A stretch of DNA of 64,000 bases, taken from positions 3,472,001 through 3,536,000 of the forward strand of contig OZ316894.1 in NCBI GenBank assembly GCA_973895155.1, written 5' to 3'. Source of the DNA: Marsupella aquatica. Its lineage: Eukaryota; Marchantiophyta. The stretch's first letter is position 1, and every line of letters begins with the position of its first letter. Shown here piece after piece: positions 11,331 through 24,870 of this stretch. A program made the position numbers and the translations under genes. The notes under the pieces are model-generated. The model did no database searches, had not been told where the DNA came from, and was given only the letters and a program-made list of their open reading frames with translations.

Positions 11331-12001
11331 GGTTTACTTTGCTATCCATCACATTCCAACGCATGCCATCTCATCCTCCCCCCTGAATCCCTTGTGGCCA
11401 CCGAGATGGCCAACACCTATCTTATCGGCCGCTGGCCCACCTCCACTCTCCTCTACTTTGCACGAGAGGAAGTGAAGACGGCCGGAGCTCAACTACCATC
11501 ACCATCGGAGGTTCATGATGCAATTTCTGCTCCCGATCCTCAATTTCCACTTCCAATTTAATCCTCTCAGAGGTGCCCAACAAACAGACCAGTGAGATTA
11601 CCGAGATTTCTAATTTCTGACAGCTGAACAGTGAGCACTGTAGTGTTTCTTTCTAGGTGTGAGCCAAATTCGCACGTATGAGACGACCTGAAGTATCGAA
11701 AGGGATAACTATTACTGTGATACGTTCATCTGGACGTCGGAAGCTGGCCAGCGAGCTGAAGAGGGCTGTTCTGTCAAGTTCGAATCATTTGTCCCCAGAA
11801 AAATGTTGTAGAAGTGAATCTGTTGGAGAAATCGAAGCAGGATTCAATTCGAGCGAGAGCTGTCTAGAGTTGTAGAGTTGATTGATTTGGAAAAGAAAGT
11901 CGGAGGATTGAGGGTTGACAGTCTGAATTCGGCGAGACCGTTGTTAAATTGGTGGAAGAGACTGCGGAGAAAATTGTGGAGAAAGTAGTCCGGGAGTTTC
12001 A
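11331..12001 (+). promoter_or_regulatory. 5' flank and leader of the DUF2301 gene
   Basis: Between the satellite array and the ATG at 12002 the sequence becomes less repetitive, with a CT-rich stretch near 11370-11460. It probably holds the promoter and 5' leader of the DUF2301 gene. No clear TATA box or other site could be fixed by eye. Confidence 0.35.
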
Positions 12002-14087
12002 ATGGCGCAAGCTGTGCTGCAGAGCAGTACCAATGTGATGGCATACAAGGGAGTAGGTCATCGATTGACAATTCAGTCAGGAGAGGGAGCAAGAGGAGTT
12101 ACTGCTCGGGGAATCTCGGGAGGATTGCCGTTGCTACTCCCTAACTTGAAGATTGTTCAGAGCAGGAAGTTTGGGATCAGAACAAGGACCAGTGTGCGGC
12201 AGCAATCCAAACGGTCAGGTTCTCAAGGTGCTGTTGGAGTCCGGTGCTCCTTGAATGAGGCTCCAACCACGTCGGGTCCAACTGTGTACCAAGGGATCTA
12301 CGGTCCTTGGTCCGTCGAAGCTGAGGATGTCCGTGAGGTAGTTCACTCCATTCCTCAAATTCCATGGTATCTCAGGGTTTAGTGTCTCTGGGGGTTGGTA
12401 TTGAATTGTGTCGTAGCTAGATGGGGATTAAGAAAACGCATCTTGTGACTGGATAAAGATTAGTCCCTCCCCATCCTACTACTAGTATATCACATATAAA
12501 ATAAATCTGCTGAAAGAAATGTTGAACGCTCTGGCAAGAACGCTATGTCAGTGCACATTACATTCTTGTTTGTAAGCCTAGAGAGACGTGATATGAAGGC
12601 CTGGATGGAGGATAACTTGGGCTTATCATAAAGTCAATAAAGGAGTCTGAATTGTTATCTCGAGGCCCTGTGGTTCTGTAGCCTTTATACTGAGGGGTTT
12701 GTCCTTACGCTCCGTGTGTGTGAACAGGTTATATTGTATCGAGCTGGATTGGTCACATCTGCTGCAGCTTTCGTCATTGCGGCGTCTTCAGCGTTTATGC
12801 CAAATGATGTCGCTCTGAAGTCCTTTCTTCAAGGATGCTATGATCCTCTTTATGCTCTGGGAGCCGGGGCCTTAGGGTTATCCTTGGTACTGATTCACAT
12901 CTATGTGACCCCAATCAAGAGAACTCTACAATTACTCTGGGCCGTTGGGGTACTTGGATCAGTTGCTTTAGCCGTCAATTTCGCTGGACCAGCGGACAAA
13001 GGACTTGTTGAGTTTGTACTAGACAACCCAGCTGGAGTTTGGGCCGTTGGCCCATTGTTTGCTGCTTTGACGGGCCTCGCCTTCAAGGAGGGTAAGGTCA
13101 TCAGTCGAATTCTCAGAGTTGAATCTTGATTCTGAGTGAAGCATTTGACAAACCTGATTTTTTGCTGCATATAAATTATAGTGGCATGAAGTGTGACGCC
13201 TTGCTGCTGTACCATGTGTAAATTATCTCATGTATTAGTGCTCTAGGACAGCTTTCGACGAATTTGGTGCTTTCTGGAGTGATCCGTTAAGATGTTAAAT
13301 CTTTTGACGATTTTGTTTAAGGTTCGCTTAACGGGAATGGCTGCCAAGATTTTCCATTTCTGTTGGGCGTCTAAATGACTGAAAAGGGTCGAGAAGTTTC
13401 TGTCAACATATTCTATTATTCCCGTGCTACTCTGCTGATCATTAAGCAATGGCGCTTCTAGCTGTGCAGGTTTGTGCTATGGCAAGTTGGAAGCTGCAGG
13501 CCTTTTCTTTGTGATCCCCAGTCTTCTCCTAGGTCATCTGGTAAGATCTTGACGTGAAAACTGCCTGTGTTTGGAATTGTCGCTCGGCTGAAGGTTGTAG
13601 TTTGATCCCATTAATTACTTGCTTTAACAAACTATTTGATCTTACATATCGTTTACACTTATTTGTCATTGCTTTTTGGGTGGCCCGTGCAGTCTGGAAT
13701 TATGGATGACAATACCAAACTAGGCTTTCTAGCTGCTTGGATGGCCCTCATTACTTTGTTCGCTTCCAGAAAATTCACTCAACCTATCAAGGTGACACTT
13801 TTGGGTTTGGCTGATGACAATAACTTGCTTTCCATTGAAATATTCTCATGCAGCCCCTCTTGCAGCAACCGCTTGTGTGTCCCTTGTCGTTTTTCCTTGC
13901 GAAGCTATTCTCACATTTAAAGTCCCATGTCTTTCTAATGACCCTCTAAATCACCATCTACTTTTGAATGTTATGGCAGGATGACATTGGTGACAAGTCG
14001 GTATTTATATTCCAAGGCCTTCCTGACGAAGAAAAGCAGAAGCTTGCAATGAAGCTTCAAGAACAATATGGCAAGGAATCCAACTAA
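12002..14087 (+). CDS. DUF2301 integral membrane protein, predicted plastid (five exons)
   Basis: This belongs to the DUF2301 (PF10063) family of cyanobacteria and plants; its function is unknown. Exons: 12002-12337, 12728-13091, 13470-13540, 13693-13791, 13980-14087. All junctions are GT-AG and in phase, giving 325 residues. The first ~80 residues are rich in Ser, Arg, Gly and Thr and lack acidic residues in the first part, as in a chloroplast transit peptide. The mature part starts near VYQGIYGPWSVE. It continues VILYRAGLV, a run of hydrophobic segments (roughly residues 120-250, including LIHIYVTPIKRTLQLLWAVG), GLCYGKLEA in exon 3, KFTQPIKDDIGDKSVF across exons 4-5, and a charged C-terminal tail. 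Hydrophobicity suggests six or seven membrane spans, presumably in a plastid membrane. No close copy exists in segmental unit B. Confidence 0.9.
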
Positions 14088-16401
14088 ACTTAGCCCCGTG
14101 AACCACAGTGCTATTGAGCATCGCCACGAGTAGGCACTGAAGTCCTAAGTACTCAGAAAAGCCTTTCGCCGCTCCGAGTTTCGCTTGTAATGCTCTGAAT
14201 TTGCTTACGTGCGTAGAGTATTCCGTTTTTGTATCATTAATGTATTCTGAAGAAGAATCCATGTTTAGGAGTGTTCAGTACATATTTTCGGAGAATCTGG
14301 GTCTTCAACATGAACTTTCGACACTGGGTAGTCGGTTGTAGAAATTAGCCTTGTCGAATGTATTGTTAATATTGGAGAGTTTCAGCTCAAAATTACACCT
14401 TTGACCGTATCAATGGCTTTACAAGAAAGTGGAATCTCTCATTGAAAGTATTCATTCCCCGAAAGAATAGATTCAAAGGGCCTAGAATCGAAGGGATTCA
14501 TATTAGTGTTACTTTCGCCTTTTAAGGATCTGATAGCTGCTCTCTAAAACTGAGTACCGTTTTAAGGGCACCAACGTCACAATTACGAAGGGATCCCTGA
14601 TTGAAATGTTACTTCCTTGCACTTCTGCTTCATATGAAAAGAATGATCTCTTATCACTGAAAGTTCACCTGGACTTTGAGCCTCCTGGCACAGCCTCTCG
14701 TTCTGTCAGATGGCGGCCATTCTCGACGGGTATACCCATGACCATGACCCTTATTGCAAAGTAGATTGTAAATTGGCAAATATATCACAGAATTGGCGCT
14801 TCGCAGCCTCTGGTCAAACTTTGAATGCACGATTTTGAAATGCGAAACCGAAGAAAATTATCAATTTGGAAGCTCTGAAGAGTCAGTCTACTCAAATACA
14901 GAGACTTAGAGAATAGATCAATTGAATCGGGAGATATTCATCGTAGATAGTGAAAGCCACGAAGCCCCAGGTTGGGAAAGGCAATCATCATCCACAGCGG
15001 TACCAGGCAGATGTCTACTGCATTAATTTTACAATCAAAATTATACTTTTATGTAACAAACAAACAATTCCGGAGATATTCGAAAGTTTGACAGAAGCCT
15101 TCGACTAGCAGCCAACGTCACACCTCCACCCAAACTGGCACCGCATCCCATCCTAAACTTGCAATGAGAATCGGTCATGTGTATCTGCTGGGAATGCCCA
15201 ACGTTGCGTCAAAGTCAAAATTTGTTTCGATTGTTGTAAAAGTCGTTCAGTAAAGGACGATCTTAATTTATAGCTCGCAGAGAATGAAAGAGCTGCAGCT
15301 CGAGCAAAGAGAGGAACCTCTCGAGATGCTATACGACATTCTATGTCAAGTCTGCTGAGTCTGCACTTGAGTCTTTGCCAGAACATTTTCCACACGGAGG
15401 ACAATGGATAATTTGATGGCTATCGATATCCAGGTATCTTGATGAGCGATCAACAAGGTGTCAATTGAAGATCTCCAGCTCTTCTTCAATGTACATGGTT
15501 GTGTTATTAGCAAGCGTCAATTAGAATGTGACGCTGGAGTCTATGGCACCTTTTAGCTACTCCATATATCCATTCCCAATTTACATCCCCCAGAGAAGTA
15601 ATCCCGTGACAATCAATTGCACTACGAGTCAACCAACCCAGATGACAGAACAGGTTTGGTCAGACATCTTAAGGCTCCATTGCTGACGGTAGCAAATTTC
15701 TGAAACAGGACTGATGCAGAATGAAGCAGCTTGGGGAAATGGTGATAGCAAGCTGGAGCAAACACCTGGTGTTTTTGTCATATGTTCTCTTTACAGATTC
15801 ACGTTCAGCCCACTTGGGCAGAGCAGTGTATGGTAATGTTATTGCAGTGTACCCGGTGCAAATGCGCGCTTTGCGAATGCATCACTAACTACATTCGAAT
15901 CAAATCTGTTCCTCAGAAGTCGGGGAAGAGAAAAAGTCCGTACAGCTAACCAAGGCCCCACGAAAACATGCCGTCTTCGTTTTGGTTGTAATGGAATGAT
16001 GAGCTAAAATAACACATGTCAGCACAATAGAAACATGCTACGGTGAGAGGCTATGTAGATGCTTGAGAATATAAATGATCAGAGTAATCTACACCGCAAC
16101 TCATAAACATTGCCATGGAAATTCTATTAATCAGGATAAATGTCAAACAAATGCCAGGTACAGTAGCACCTTGTGTTCTTCTAATCAACACTACAAATCT
16201 CTCCTACTATTGCTTACAGGGAGAACTCTGCTACATGTGTAGAAAAGAAGCCCGCACAAGCAAAAAACTCCTCCCAACATCCAGCATGTCTCTAAAAAAT
16301 GAAATGGTGCAACTGTCATTACATTCGGAATCCACAATGTGCCTCAATAGATATTGGATCTCAGCAGAAGGACAATCTATCATTTGGTCTGAAATGGGAT
16401 A
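14088..16401. other. convergent spacer between DUF2301 and ArfGAP genes
   Basis: This spacer carries the 3' flanks of two converging genes. The open frames are short and show no domain. A plus-strand frame at 16115-16447 runs into the ArfGAP 3' end but looks like chance. I see no RNA gene or clear repeat. Confidence 0.45.
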
Positions 16402-18054
16402 TCAGAGCTTAGTAAATGCACTCGCTGTCAAGGATGAAAAGTCATAACTATGCCCAGGAGTGGTCAATGATGGTGATACCGTTGGGTTACTAGGTATATG
16501 GGTTTCTGGAGTCTTGGGATCATTAGAAACCAAGCCAGCCCCTTGTGGCCATCCCCTTCCTTGTGTCCCATAGGAAGGTGTAAGAGGAATAGGGGAATTG
16601 TATAGAGTGGCACCGCTGGCATGCCCTTGCGCACTCAAAGGCACAGGACCATTTGGAAATGATAACCCTCTATTAGGAAAGCCTGCCGGATTGAGAATGC
16701 CTCCAGGCACAGGGACACCAACTAGCCAGACTTGTCCGTCCTTTGATATTATTTGTTGCTGATGTCCCTGAAACTGCAACCCTTGCATACCTGCCACTCC
16801 AGGAACAGCACCAATAAACTGGGCCTGCTGAGGTACCATACCTTGTGCTACGCTGCTTGGAGACTCAAATAGGCTGAGAATGCTCTTCACATCAGATTGG
16901 GGAGCTGATTTTCCCTGCAAACCTTTAGACGAATCAGATTGCACAGCTGGTTTTTGGGTAACCTCTAATGGACGAGTGAATAAATCCTCCAGACCATCTG
17001 TGACGCTGTTTCTCACTGGTGCCGTACCACTAGATTCAGCTTTCTCACCAGATCTGACTGATGATTCAGTGTTTGGGGGTGTCACCTTCCCAGAAGCAGT
17101 AGACGGTGATGGTGTCACCTTGTCAGCAGCTGTAGATGGTGTTGGTTCGGCAGACTGAAAATTTGCCCATGAAACATCTTCCCCGGACTTGTTAGCCCCA
17201 GAAGAATTTGAGTTCTCATCGGAGATATTAAGACCAGCGAAAAGATCAATTTCCGCTTCCTTTGTGGGTGGAGGTCGAGAAGCAGTAGCAGACTTCAGAA
17301 TTGCTGGATCATCTGGACTCAAACGTAGGGCAGGCACCAGAGGATTGCTCCAATCCTTACCTGATGGTTGACCAACAGCGGCCGCAGGAGGCGACGCCTT
17401 AGGGTTAACAGACACGACACCATTCAAAGGCACCGGTCGAGGCAGAGAGGAGGTCCCATCACTCTTCGTTGAAGAATGAGCTGCTCTGCCTCTATGCCCA
17501 TCAGATTTTCCTCCACCGTCCTTGGCAGAGCTCCTGTGGTGCTCAATTTCAGCTTTCCCATCCCTGTCACCGTCACCAGATCTCCTTGCGATCCCTTCTC
17601 TGGAACCAGATCTTTCCGCTCTCGATCTGCCCTTGTCTCCCTGTGGTTGTTGATCTCGTTCCACCCATCGCTTCTCCTCATACTTGGCGTGAATGAACGC
17701 CTCTAGGGCAGGCCGATTGGTCTCGCTGGGTCGTCTGAAATTTTGGGGCAGATCGGCCTCCCAGTATTGATTCGCCTTCACGTTCCCTGTGCTTTGCATA
17801 AAAGCGACCTGCTCAGGAAGCCATGTATCCAAAGTTACCGATCTTACCTTAGAGATGTGCACCCCGAGACTCCGATGGATTCCAGAGCACTGGATGCAGA
17901 TGAAAATTCCCAAATTCACGCTCGCCCACCGGGGTCCTTTGCTGAGGCAATCGGCACACTCCTTGTTGTCCGGCAGCTTCATGAGGGATTCCAGAACCTT
18001 CCTGTGCTTGTCATTCTGCTCCTTCGTCACAGATGCCTTTTCGTTCGACACCAT
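16402..18054 (-). CDS. AGD5-like: ADP-ribosylation factor GTPase-activating protein, AGD5/NEVERSHED type (single exon)
   Basis: This protein stimulates GTP hydrolysis on Arf GTPases in trans-Golgi and endosomal vesicle traffic. From the Met at 18054 the product has 550 residues. The ArfGAP domain is at the N-terminus (about residues 15-135) with a CX2CX16CX2C zinc finger (Cys33, Cys36, Cys53, Cys56), the catalytic arginine in GIHRSLGVH (Arg61), and the [14 protein letters not shown] and KYEEKRWV blocks. Then follow a basic/acidic low-complexity region, a Ser/Pro/Thr-rich linker and a Gln/Gly/Pro-rich tail ending [11 protein letters not shown], a close relative of the AGD5 C-terminus. The Met at 18066 is an alternative start; I chose 18054 because family members begin close to NEKA. 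An AG at 18152-18151 just upstream may be the acceptor of a 5'-UTR intron. The lack of coding introns is unusual beside its neighbours and, to my knowledge, its plant orthologues. Confidence 0.92.
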   Translation of the reverse strand: MVSNEKASVTKEQNDKHRKVLESLMKLPDNKECADCLSKGPRWASVNLGIFICIQCSGIHRSLGVHISKVRSVTLDTWLPEQVAFMQSTGNVKANQYWEADLPQNFRRPSETNRPALEAFIHAKYEEKRWVERDQQPQGDKGRSRAERSGSREGIARRSGDGDRDGKAEIEHHRSSAKDGGGKSDGHRGRAAHSSTKSDGTSSLPRPVPLNGVVSVNPKASPPAAAVGQPSGKDWSNPLVPALRLSPDDPAILKSATASRPPPTKEAEIDLFAGLNISDENSNSSGANKSGEDVSWANFQSAEPTPSTAADKVTPSPSTASGKVTPPNTESSVRSGEKAESSGTAPVRNSVTDGLEDLFTRPLEVTQKPAVQSDSSKGLQGKSAPQSDVKSILSLFESPSSVAQGMVPQQAQFIGAVPGVAGMQGLQFQGHQQQIISKDGQVWLVGVPVPGGILNPAGFPNRGLSFPNGPVPLSAQGHASGATLYNSPIPLTPSYGTQGRGWPQGAGLVSNDPKTPETHIPSNPTVSPSLTTPGHSYDFSSLTASAFTKL

Positions 18055-18479
18055 GCTTACCACCATCGCCTTTCTTGAAGCCTCCACCGAATCCGTGCGT
18101 TTGTGTTTCGTCCAGAAGCTCTCGCCCGTTGCTGGGCCGCCGGCATACACCTGAAATCGGGAACGATCCGCAATACGTGTTTCTCAAATGCTCAGAGCAA
18201 ACGCGACGGTGGCCCCAAAGACCTCCTCCAAGAAAACATTGTGCGATCGACGAGATTAACAAAACGGCAGGATTTGATGTACAACAAAGAGACAAATAGT
18301 CAGAGAGCCCAAAAAGACATTACTGTGGTACGGCCATGTACTGCAGTTGTGGTAAACTGTAGTCCCGGCATACCTTCATTAACGAGGTTGCACACGTGTT
18401 CCGCACAGTATCTGCCCACCGAGCAAGAGGAGGCCTTAGAGAGCCCCAAAACCTTCTTTTATTAGGAGACACACCCAGT

Positions 18480-18660
18480 GTTTTTTCTAGTGGCAAAAAT
18501 TAGCTAGATTTCACCTCCCCAAAAATACTTCGCCACTTTTGGCTAAAATTCTCTACTATTTTGCTGGCTCATTAGCCAGTGTTTCACCTAATCCCAGGCC
18601 CCACTAGCCAGAATCTAATGGTCAGCATTAAATCTAGGGAGATCTGACAGTCAGGAAAAT
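18480..18660 (+). repeat. dispersed repeat, inverted relative to 47220-47430
   Basis: The reverse complement of 47220-47430 aligns with this segment. Shared blocks include a stretch around TAGATTTCACCTC, a GCCACTTTT block, a TCTCTACT block, a CCAGGCCCCACTAGCCAGAA-like block and GGAGATCTGACAGTCAG near the right end. Related fragments occur near 44460-44580 and 46970-47110. No coding sequence is seen; a non-autonomous transposon family is likely. Confidence 0.55.
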
Positions 18661-18765
18661 AATTGAATAGTGAATCTTCTGAGCATCTTCTTTTTCACAC
18701 ACTTTACATTGGCAGTCTGGCTAAAAAATGAAATCCTTAAAAAATAGGCTGGACACACCTGATTA

Positions 18766-18870
18766 GAGCATCTGCAGCAGTTATGTGCCCTATACTGGTT
18801 ATACTCTTCATTAGAGCATCTCCAGCGGTTATAGGGCTTTAGGCTGCTACCGCTAATGTTTGCCAACTAA
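18766..18870. mobile_element. MITE-like fragment with GAGCATCTCCAGC terminus
   Basis: The motif GAGCATCTgCAGC appears at 18766 and GAGCATCTcCAGCGGTTAT at 18813, the second followed by TAGGGCTTTAGGCTGCTACC. This end sequence is a familiar terminus of short non-autonomous plant elements. I did not find a matching inverted terminus nearby, so only one end, or two nested ends, is visible. Confidence 0.4.
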
Positions 18871-21800
18871 TTTAGGGACCCCAAAATAGCCGGCTCGCAT
18901 CCTTTCTCATGTATTACTACTGGCATGACAAAAGAACAGTAAAATGTGGGATCACACACATTTTCATCAGTAGTTGGTTGCATGAGTTTAGGTGTGAGTT
19001 CAATTTTCCCGCGGCAGTTTGAGTCTCACCGCGAGTGACACATTGTGGCTGGAAGTCCATCGATCAATGTGGGGGAGCATTTTGCGGCTACCTAGGGCAA
19101 CTGCCAATGCTGCCAAATGTTGAGGCTGCCTATAATTCATCCATTTGGAAATCTGGAGTGATAGTGGGGAGCTTTGCCTGGACAAACAGGCAGCAAAGGG
19201 AGAAAATGGAGGTTACCAACCTTTTCCAGCTATCCCTAGAGATGCATTTAGGGGCTTATGCATCTCTTCTTTTCTGTGACACAGAAACCATTTCATTTGC
19301 AGTATATTTGTGTGGTACTTGGCCTGCCCACATAAAGACTGCCCAAATCTTTTGACCCCCAATCTCCTACATCATTGGAGTTGACACTCAAGGAGCTAAC
19401 CTGCCATTTCCATGACCCCCCTGCTTGCCCTCACTCATCCTAGAGGCTACAAGAACTCTCAAAACCAACAGGGGAACCCTGTTAGGCATTTACTCTTGGT
19501 CTAGGGTTACAACTGTACCATAGTTAGGGCCAACCTTAGTCGCAGACTTGGTTAGGTTAGTTATGTTACACATTATATCCAAAGCAGTGATTGCTTGGGT
19601 ATGAGGAACTAGCATATTTGGTCAGGTGTCTACTTGATGTAAATATTTCTTCTCTTTTCATTTATGGAAATGTTTTTTAGGTTCATCTTTAATTTATGCT
19701 TTAGATCAAAATCCCACCCAAAGTAAGGAATAAGCAAAACTATAATTGTAAGTAACAAGGAGTTGGGACTTCCCCAAAGCATAAACAACAGAAAGTTGAG
19801 GTTAGAAAGTATAACTGAATGGTTGCACAACAAGTTAAGATTTGAGTCTACATAACACCTCAATGAGATACACACTTAGTGGAACACCAGTGGAGATCCC
19901 CAACTTAGGTGACCCAGCAAGTCCAGATTTTTCAGCAAGACCCCAATAGCATCCTTTGGCTAAGTTTTCTCAAGGCAAGTGTATATGATACTTTCATTAA
20001 TGGCATTTTCAAAGTAAATGTGGGTGGCACTAAGGGAGGCCCCTATACCAGCCTGGGGAGGATTGGAATTCTCAACACACTAAGGGACTCGGATGAAGTG
20101 AATGGTGCTATATGTGCCACAAGGCCCAGGGAGGAAAGAAACCTACATTTGTGGGAAAAAACATGTTTTCAAACCATCTCTTGATAGTTGTATGCTCTGA
20201 ATGTGCTCCAAGTTCTCAGTTAGACTCAGCTTCTCAAATTTTTAATGTTCACACCAATCTCTCTCCCCGCCCCTGGTCCGTGCAGCAGGTAGATTCCTCT
20301 CCCCTCTAGTTGACTTGACCGGCCCTGGGCCCATGCAGAGCTAGGTACCGTGACTTTGTAAATCCTAACCCTGTCATTACTGGCCATACAATGCACACAA
20401 CTTGGATTGGGTCCCACTAGAGGGGCTTTAGAAGAATGAGGGGACAACAACTGACTAGTGACTTCCAAGATTTTGCTTTTAGATGTGATCTCAACCATTC
20501 ATATCAAGGGACCACACCATTTTGGCTTCACATGAACAAGCAATATCCCAATCCTAATTAGACTAGAGTGGGTCCCTCAAAAGGCTTATGTAGACAGTTT
20601 AGTTCTGGCCAAAGTTTAGACTACTCTATCGCTTGAGGTGGTATTTTGAAAGGACCCTTAGAGTCTCATTTTGTCACTGTGTATCTTTTGTATTATTGGA
20701 ATTTGAAATTTCTGTTGCCCCCTCTTAATATTTTTAATTTCTAGACCCCCTTCCCCCTTCTTTAGCTCTAAATTTTCTTTTCAATCTTGCCTATCGTTTG
20801 TTATAAGATGCTGTTTTAATTCTAATATTCAAGTTAGAGTGTGAGAAATCCAAAGAGTGAGAAATCCAACTCTCCAAGACAATGCCGAGCCCTCTCCTTT
20901 AAATTACAAAAGCTCACAGTTTTGTTTCATAAGTATAAATTATGGTTTCCAGTGACTTACGTGTCCCACTAAAGTCATTATGATATAAACATAAAAGGTT
21001 GACCATTTTTTTGAAAGTGATCAGAATATTTAAAAAGCTAATCAGTAGTCTACTAGAACAATGACATGTGGGGCAATAGAGGGGCCAACTCTTTGTAAGG
21101 CCATAAACAGTGAAGAGAAGGCCCAAGTATCAAGTCACCCGAAAACTATTTATTCTGGCTTAAAAGCTTGTTCGTAAAAAATTCGCCCAAATTCTAAAAA
21201 ACTCGAAAAAGTGATAATTAATTATTATTCTTGACATACATAGGAATCTTTAGGACACAAGACAAACTGCTTTATTTTCGTTTGGGGAAGACTCTCTCCT
21301 TTAGTTATCTTAAAGAAACTTGTTTTGCTAGTTTATCTACAGTAGATATGATACTCTTGAGAGGCTTTTTAATACCATTTGGGGAAGGTTGCTTAACGTT
21401 GGAGCAACCTTATCAGAAACACATTGATTATTTCTTAAAATTAAAATTGGAAAATGTATTGGGAAGATAATTATAAACATCAGGTAGTGAAGGGAAGACT
21501 CATCAACCACCAACTTCATTAAACCATGGAGAGATAATGCCATACCAGACACCATTCGTTAAAAAACTTACATGAGTCCCAAAGTAAAATCAGAACTTAG
21601 GGGAAATGACTTGGCAAGTATGGAGACAACACATAATATATATAAGTTTTTGGAGTTTTCTTATAGCAGTGAATTTGGGCATTGGCCTTTTGTGTTAATC
21701 GTCAGGTATATTTTTCCATCAAATCCATCCTTGGTCATATGAGGTGGATTTCACTTTCTCTTATTAAGGTTTATGTATTTTAACTGTGAAGAAATTGGTA

Positions 21801-24690
21801 CAAACTGTCTACTAGACCTATCCACAAAGGTTGTGACTGTTTTAGTGCAATTTTTACAGAGACTTTTCAACAAAGCTTGCTTAGCCCGGCACAACTGGTG
21901 GCTCTTTATTGACAAAAAGTGGCACTACTTGATAAAATCAGCCAGAAAGGAAATATTTGCATTAAACCTGTTTTGCAACCACAAGCACCAATAGATACTA
22001 GCGTCATAAGTTTAAGGATAGATTTATTCTAACAAGGAAATTTTCTACTGTGACAACTGAAACGGGGTTTCCCAGAAAAACATCAGGAGCGACCTTTTCG
22101 GCAATCCAGATTGAACTGTTCTTCCTACTTTTCCTTTGTAGCTCGTGCAGTAATTCTTGAGCCAAAGCAAATGGGTATTCTCCTTCTCCACTACCAGCTT
22201 CGGAAAGGAAAGTCTTTGATGAGTTCATGACCTTCAGACAAAGCTCGAGATATAATGATATCAAAACCACAATCTGGAACCGTGGCAAGACTTGAAAATC
22301 GCATCCTTGGTGGAGGTGCTAGTTGATAGTCTATCCTCTGTTGGATGGGTCAGCTTTGGTATTCAAGGCAGAAAAGAGTTGAAAATCGCATCCTTGGTGG
22401 AAAGAAGAAAGGAAATGAAAGCCCATAGAAAGGACGAGGATGAAGGACTGAGTTGGAAGAAGCTCCATATATATGAACGCAAAAAAGTCGTCACACTAAA
22501 GGAACATGAATAAAATAATCATTCTTTGCTGTTCACCTGCAGATCTAACGCGTTGCGTGATCGAGGATATGAATGCACTTTCCAGGTAAGTAAACACTCT
22601 GAATGAGGTGGAACGAACCACGTAACAGTCTGCATGAGGTGGAACGACTCTATAACGTAGAAAGGGCAGCAATATGGATGGATTGGGGTCTCCGTGCCTC
22701 CCCTAAAAAAAGCGGAAGGGCAGGTACATTACAATCGAGACAATGTTCAGTTTAAGGCCCACTTTTAAGAATGAGCAGCACGACCTCTCGATCAAAATCA
22801 TTTGACAAAGGAAAGAGATATCTGTATGAAGACGAAAAAGCCAAGAAATTGGAAGTCCTGGATCTTGCATCAAATTTCAATTTATTACCATTCTGTGAGT
22901 CCCTCTCAATGGGAACAAAGATCTTTAATTGACTGTTCGGAACTATCAGAGGATTTGCCGGGTCTTAATATGACATTGGATTAGACAAAGACAACAGCAG
23001 TGCGCCTTAAACTGAAGATTTCAGTCTAGACACATGCACCTGTTCTAGAAACGATACTTGACTGCCCATTCAAGTCTTGATTGAATTGTGAGATATAGCT
23101 CACAAATTCAATCAGGACAATTAGTAACATGAACTGCCTGATTGAGGCTGATTCGTCATGAACAAACATGATAGCTACTTATTTTCTGCCATCTCTCCAA
23201 GTTTAGAAATTACAGCTATGACAGCTCGTCTTCAGTTAATCTTACTTCAGAACACTTACTTCAGAATCTTGGCGATGACACCTGTACGATGAGATGCAAG
23301 GCCATATCAGCGGGCTCGTGTAAGGAGTATTTTAGAATGGCTGTAGTAAGCCGAGCTAGCTCATAGTAAGCCGAGCTAACTCAGGAAGTCGAGGCATTCT
23401 CATCTCCGCATGTCGAAGCACAGATTCTGTACGATGCTTTCTGTGAGTAGAAGCTATACCCAGCTTGACATTTTTCATCAAGCCAAGCAACATCAACTTT
23501 CAGAGATCTGTTCGGAACTGAGAAAGTCATATCTATGACGTGATCTGACGTTCTTGGTACTTCCGGAACTGTATTGAGTTAAACTCCATCTATCTCGAAG
23601 CATTTCCATTGACTTCAGGCCATATATAGACACCGACATCATACATAGAGCAGGGCATCAATCTGCAATTAAAACATAAATTATGTACTTAAAGAGCGCT
23701 CAAACGGAACTACTTCTCAGTCCCGAAGAATGAATATCCACCTCCAGAGTTACCTCCATTTGTTTCATTGCTCAAGACAATTAAAATCAACAAAAGTCAC
23801 TCATACAAATATGTGAAACCTGGAGGAGCATAGTGAACTTGTTGGGTGAGGAGAAAAGCATATGTCAATGAGATGTAGGAGTATATTTAGCTCTTTCTAG
23901 GTGGGAGGCATGGAAGTAAGTGGGGACGACCTTGACGTAGTTTCGAGGTTCCCTGTGGCCTGCTATAAAGTGAAGTGTGCTTAGGCAAATGTGACGCATG
24001 CCGTATCGTTTACAATGAAAACCAAATTCGGACATTCACTGTGAATTTTGGCAAGCCCTTCAAACTGAAATTAAAGTGGCCAGTAGAAGTTGTACAATAA
24101 TAATGTTTGCCATTGCCGATTAATTACTGGGTCATTATCTACTCAAATAAACACTTGAAAAATACTATAGAGGGGCTTGACCTGCTGCCTCCTCTAGCTT
24201 GGCAACAAACGCCGTTGGGGTGAAACTAGACGGCTGGTTTCGACCTGCTTGTAGAGTCCCGACAAGATTTGTTGAAGGACCTTGGGGACCACCAAGAAGC
24301 TTGAAGAATAGCTCTGCTCGCGTGGGCATCACTGCTCTATCTTCAATTCAGAAACGACGATATTCAATTCAGAAATTGACAGATGCTCTGTGGATGCTCT
24401 TTTCACCCGATGCAGTTCACTTGATGAATTCTGACTGATTGGCCTTTGTGCTTTGACTCTTTTGTAGGGTCGAGGTAATTGATTTTACTATTTTAGTGTC
24501 TCTAGACAAAAAAAATTCTCAGGGATCCGGGCTGCCTTTGTGCTTTGTTTCTTTTGTAGGGTCCAGGTAGTTGGTTTTAAGGTCTCTGGCCAAATTTCTT
24601 GGTTTTAGGGTCTCCTGGATCCTCCTATGTTGTTTAATCCTAAGCTCTACCAAAATTTCCAATTCTTGGTCCAATAATGTGTTAGTTTCT
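18871..24690. other. gene-free region
   Basis: No open frame with a recognisable domain is present over about 5.8 kb. Short direct repeats are visible, for example a 23-base block at 22291 and 22379 and an ATGAGGTGGAACGA block near 22602 and 22634. I see no long terminal repeats, tRNA or clear transposase. This interval is absent from segmental copy B, where only about 1 kb of other sequence lies between the flanking homologous blocks. Confidence 0.4.
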
Positions 24691-24870
24691 CAGTTTTTGG
24701 CTTTGTCTTTGTTCATGTGTTGTTGTGAGAGGCTCCTTGACTATTTAGTGGGTTTTCTGTTTTTGGCTTTGTCTTTGTTCATTTGATGTTGTGAGAGGCT
24801 CCTTGACTACTTCTCTGTTTTTGGCTTTGTCTTTGTTTATTTGTTGTTGTGGGAGTCTCCTTGACTGCGC
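24691..24870. repeat. three tandem copies of a ~60-base T/G-rich unit
   Basis: The phrase TTTTTGGCTTTGTCTTTGTT starts near 24693, 24759 and 24818, each time followed by a TGTTGTGRGAGKCTCCTTGACT block. A fourth partial copy, with only the second block, is at about 25020-25045. A single diverged relative is at 39630-39690 in segmental copy B. Confidence 0.7.
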
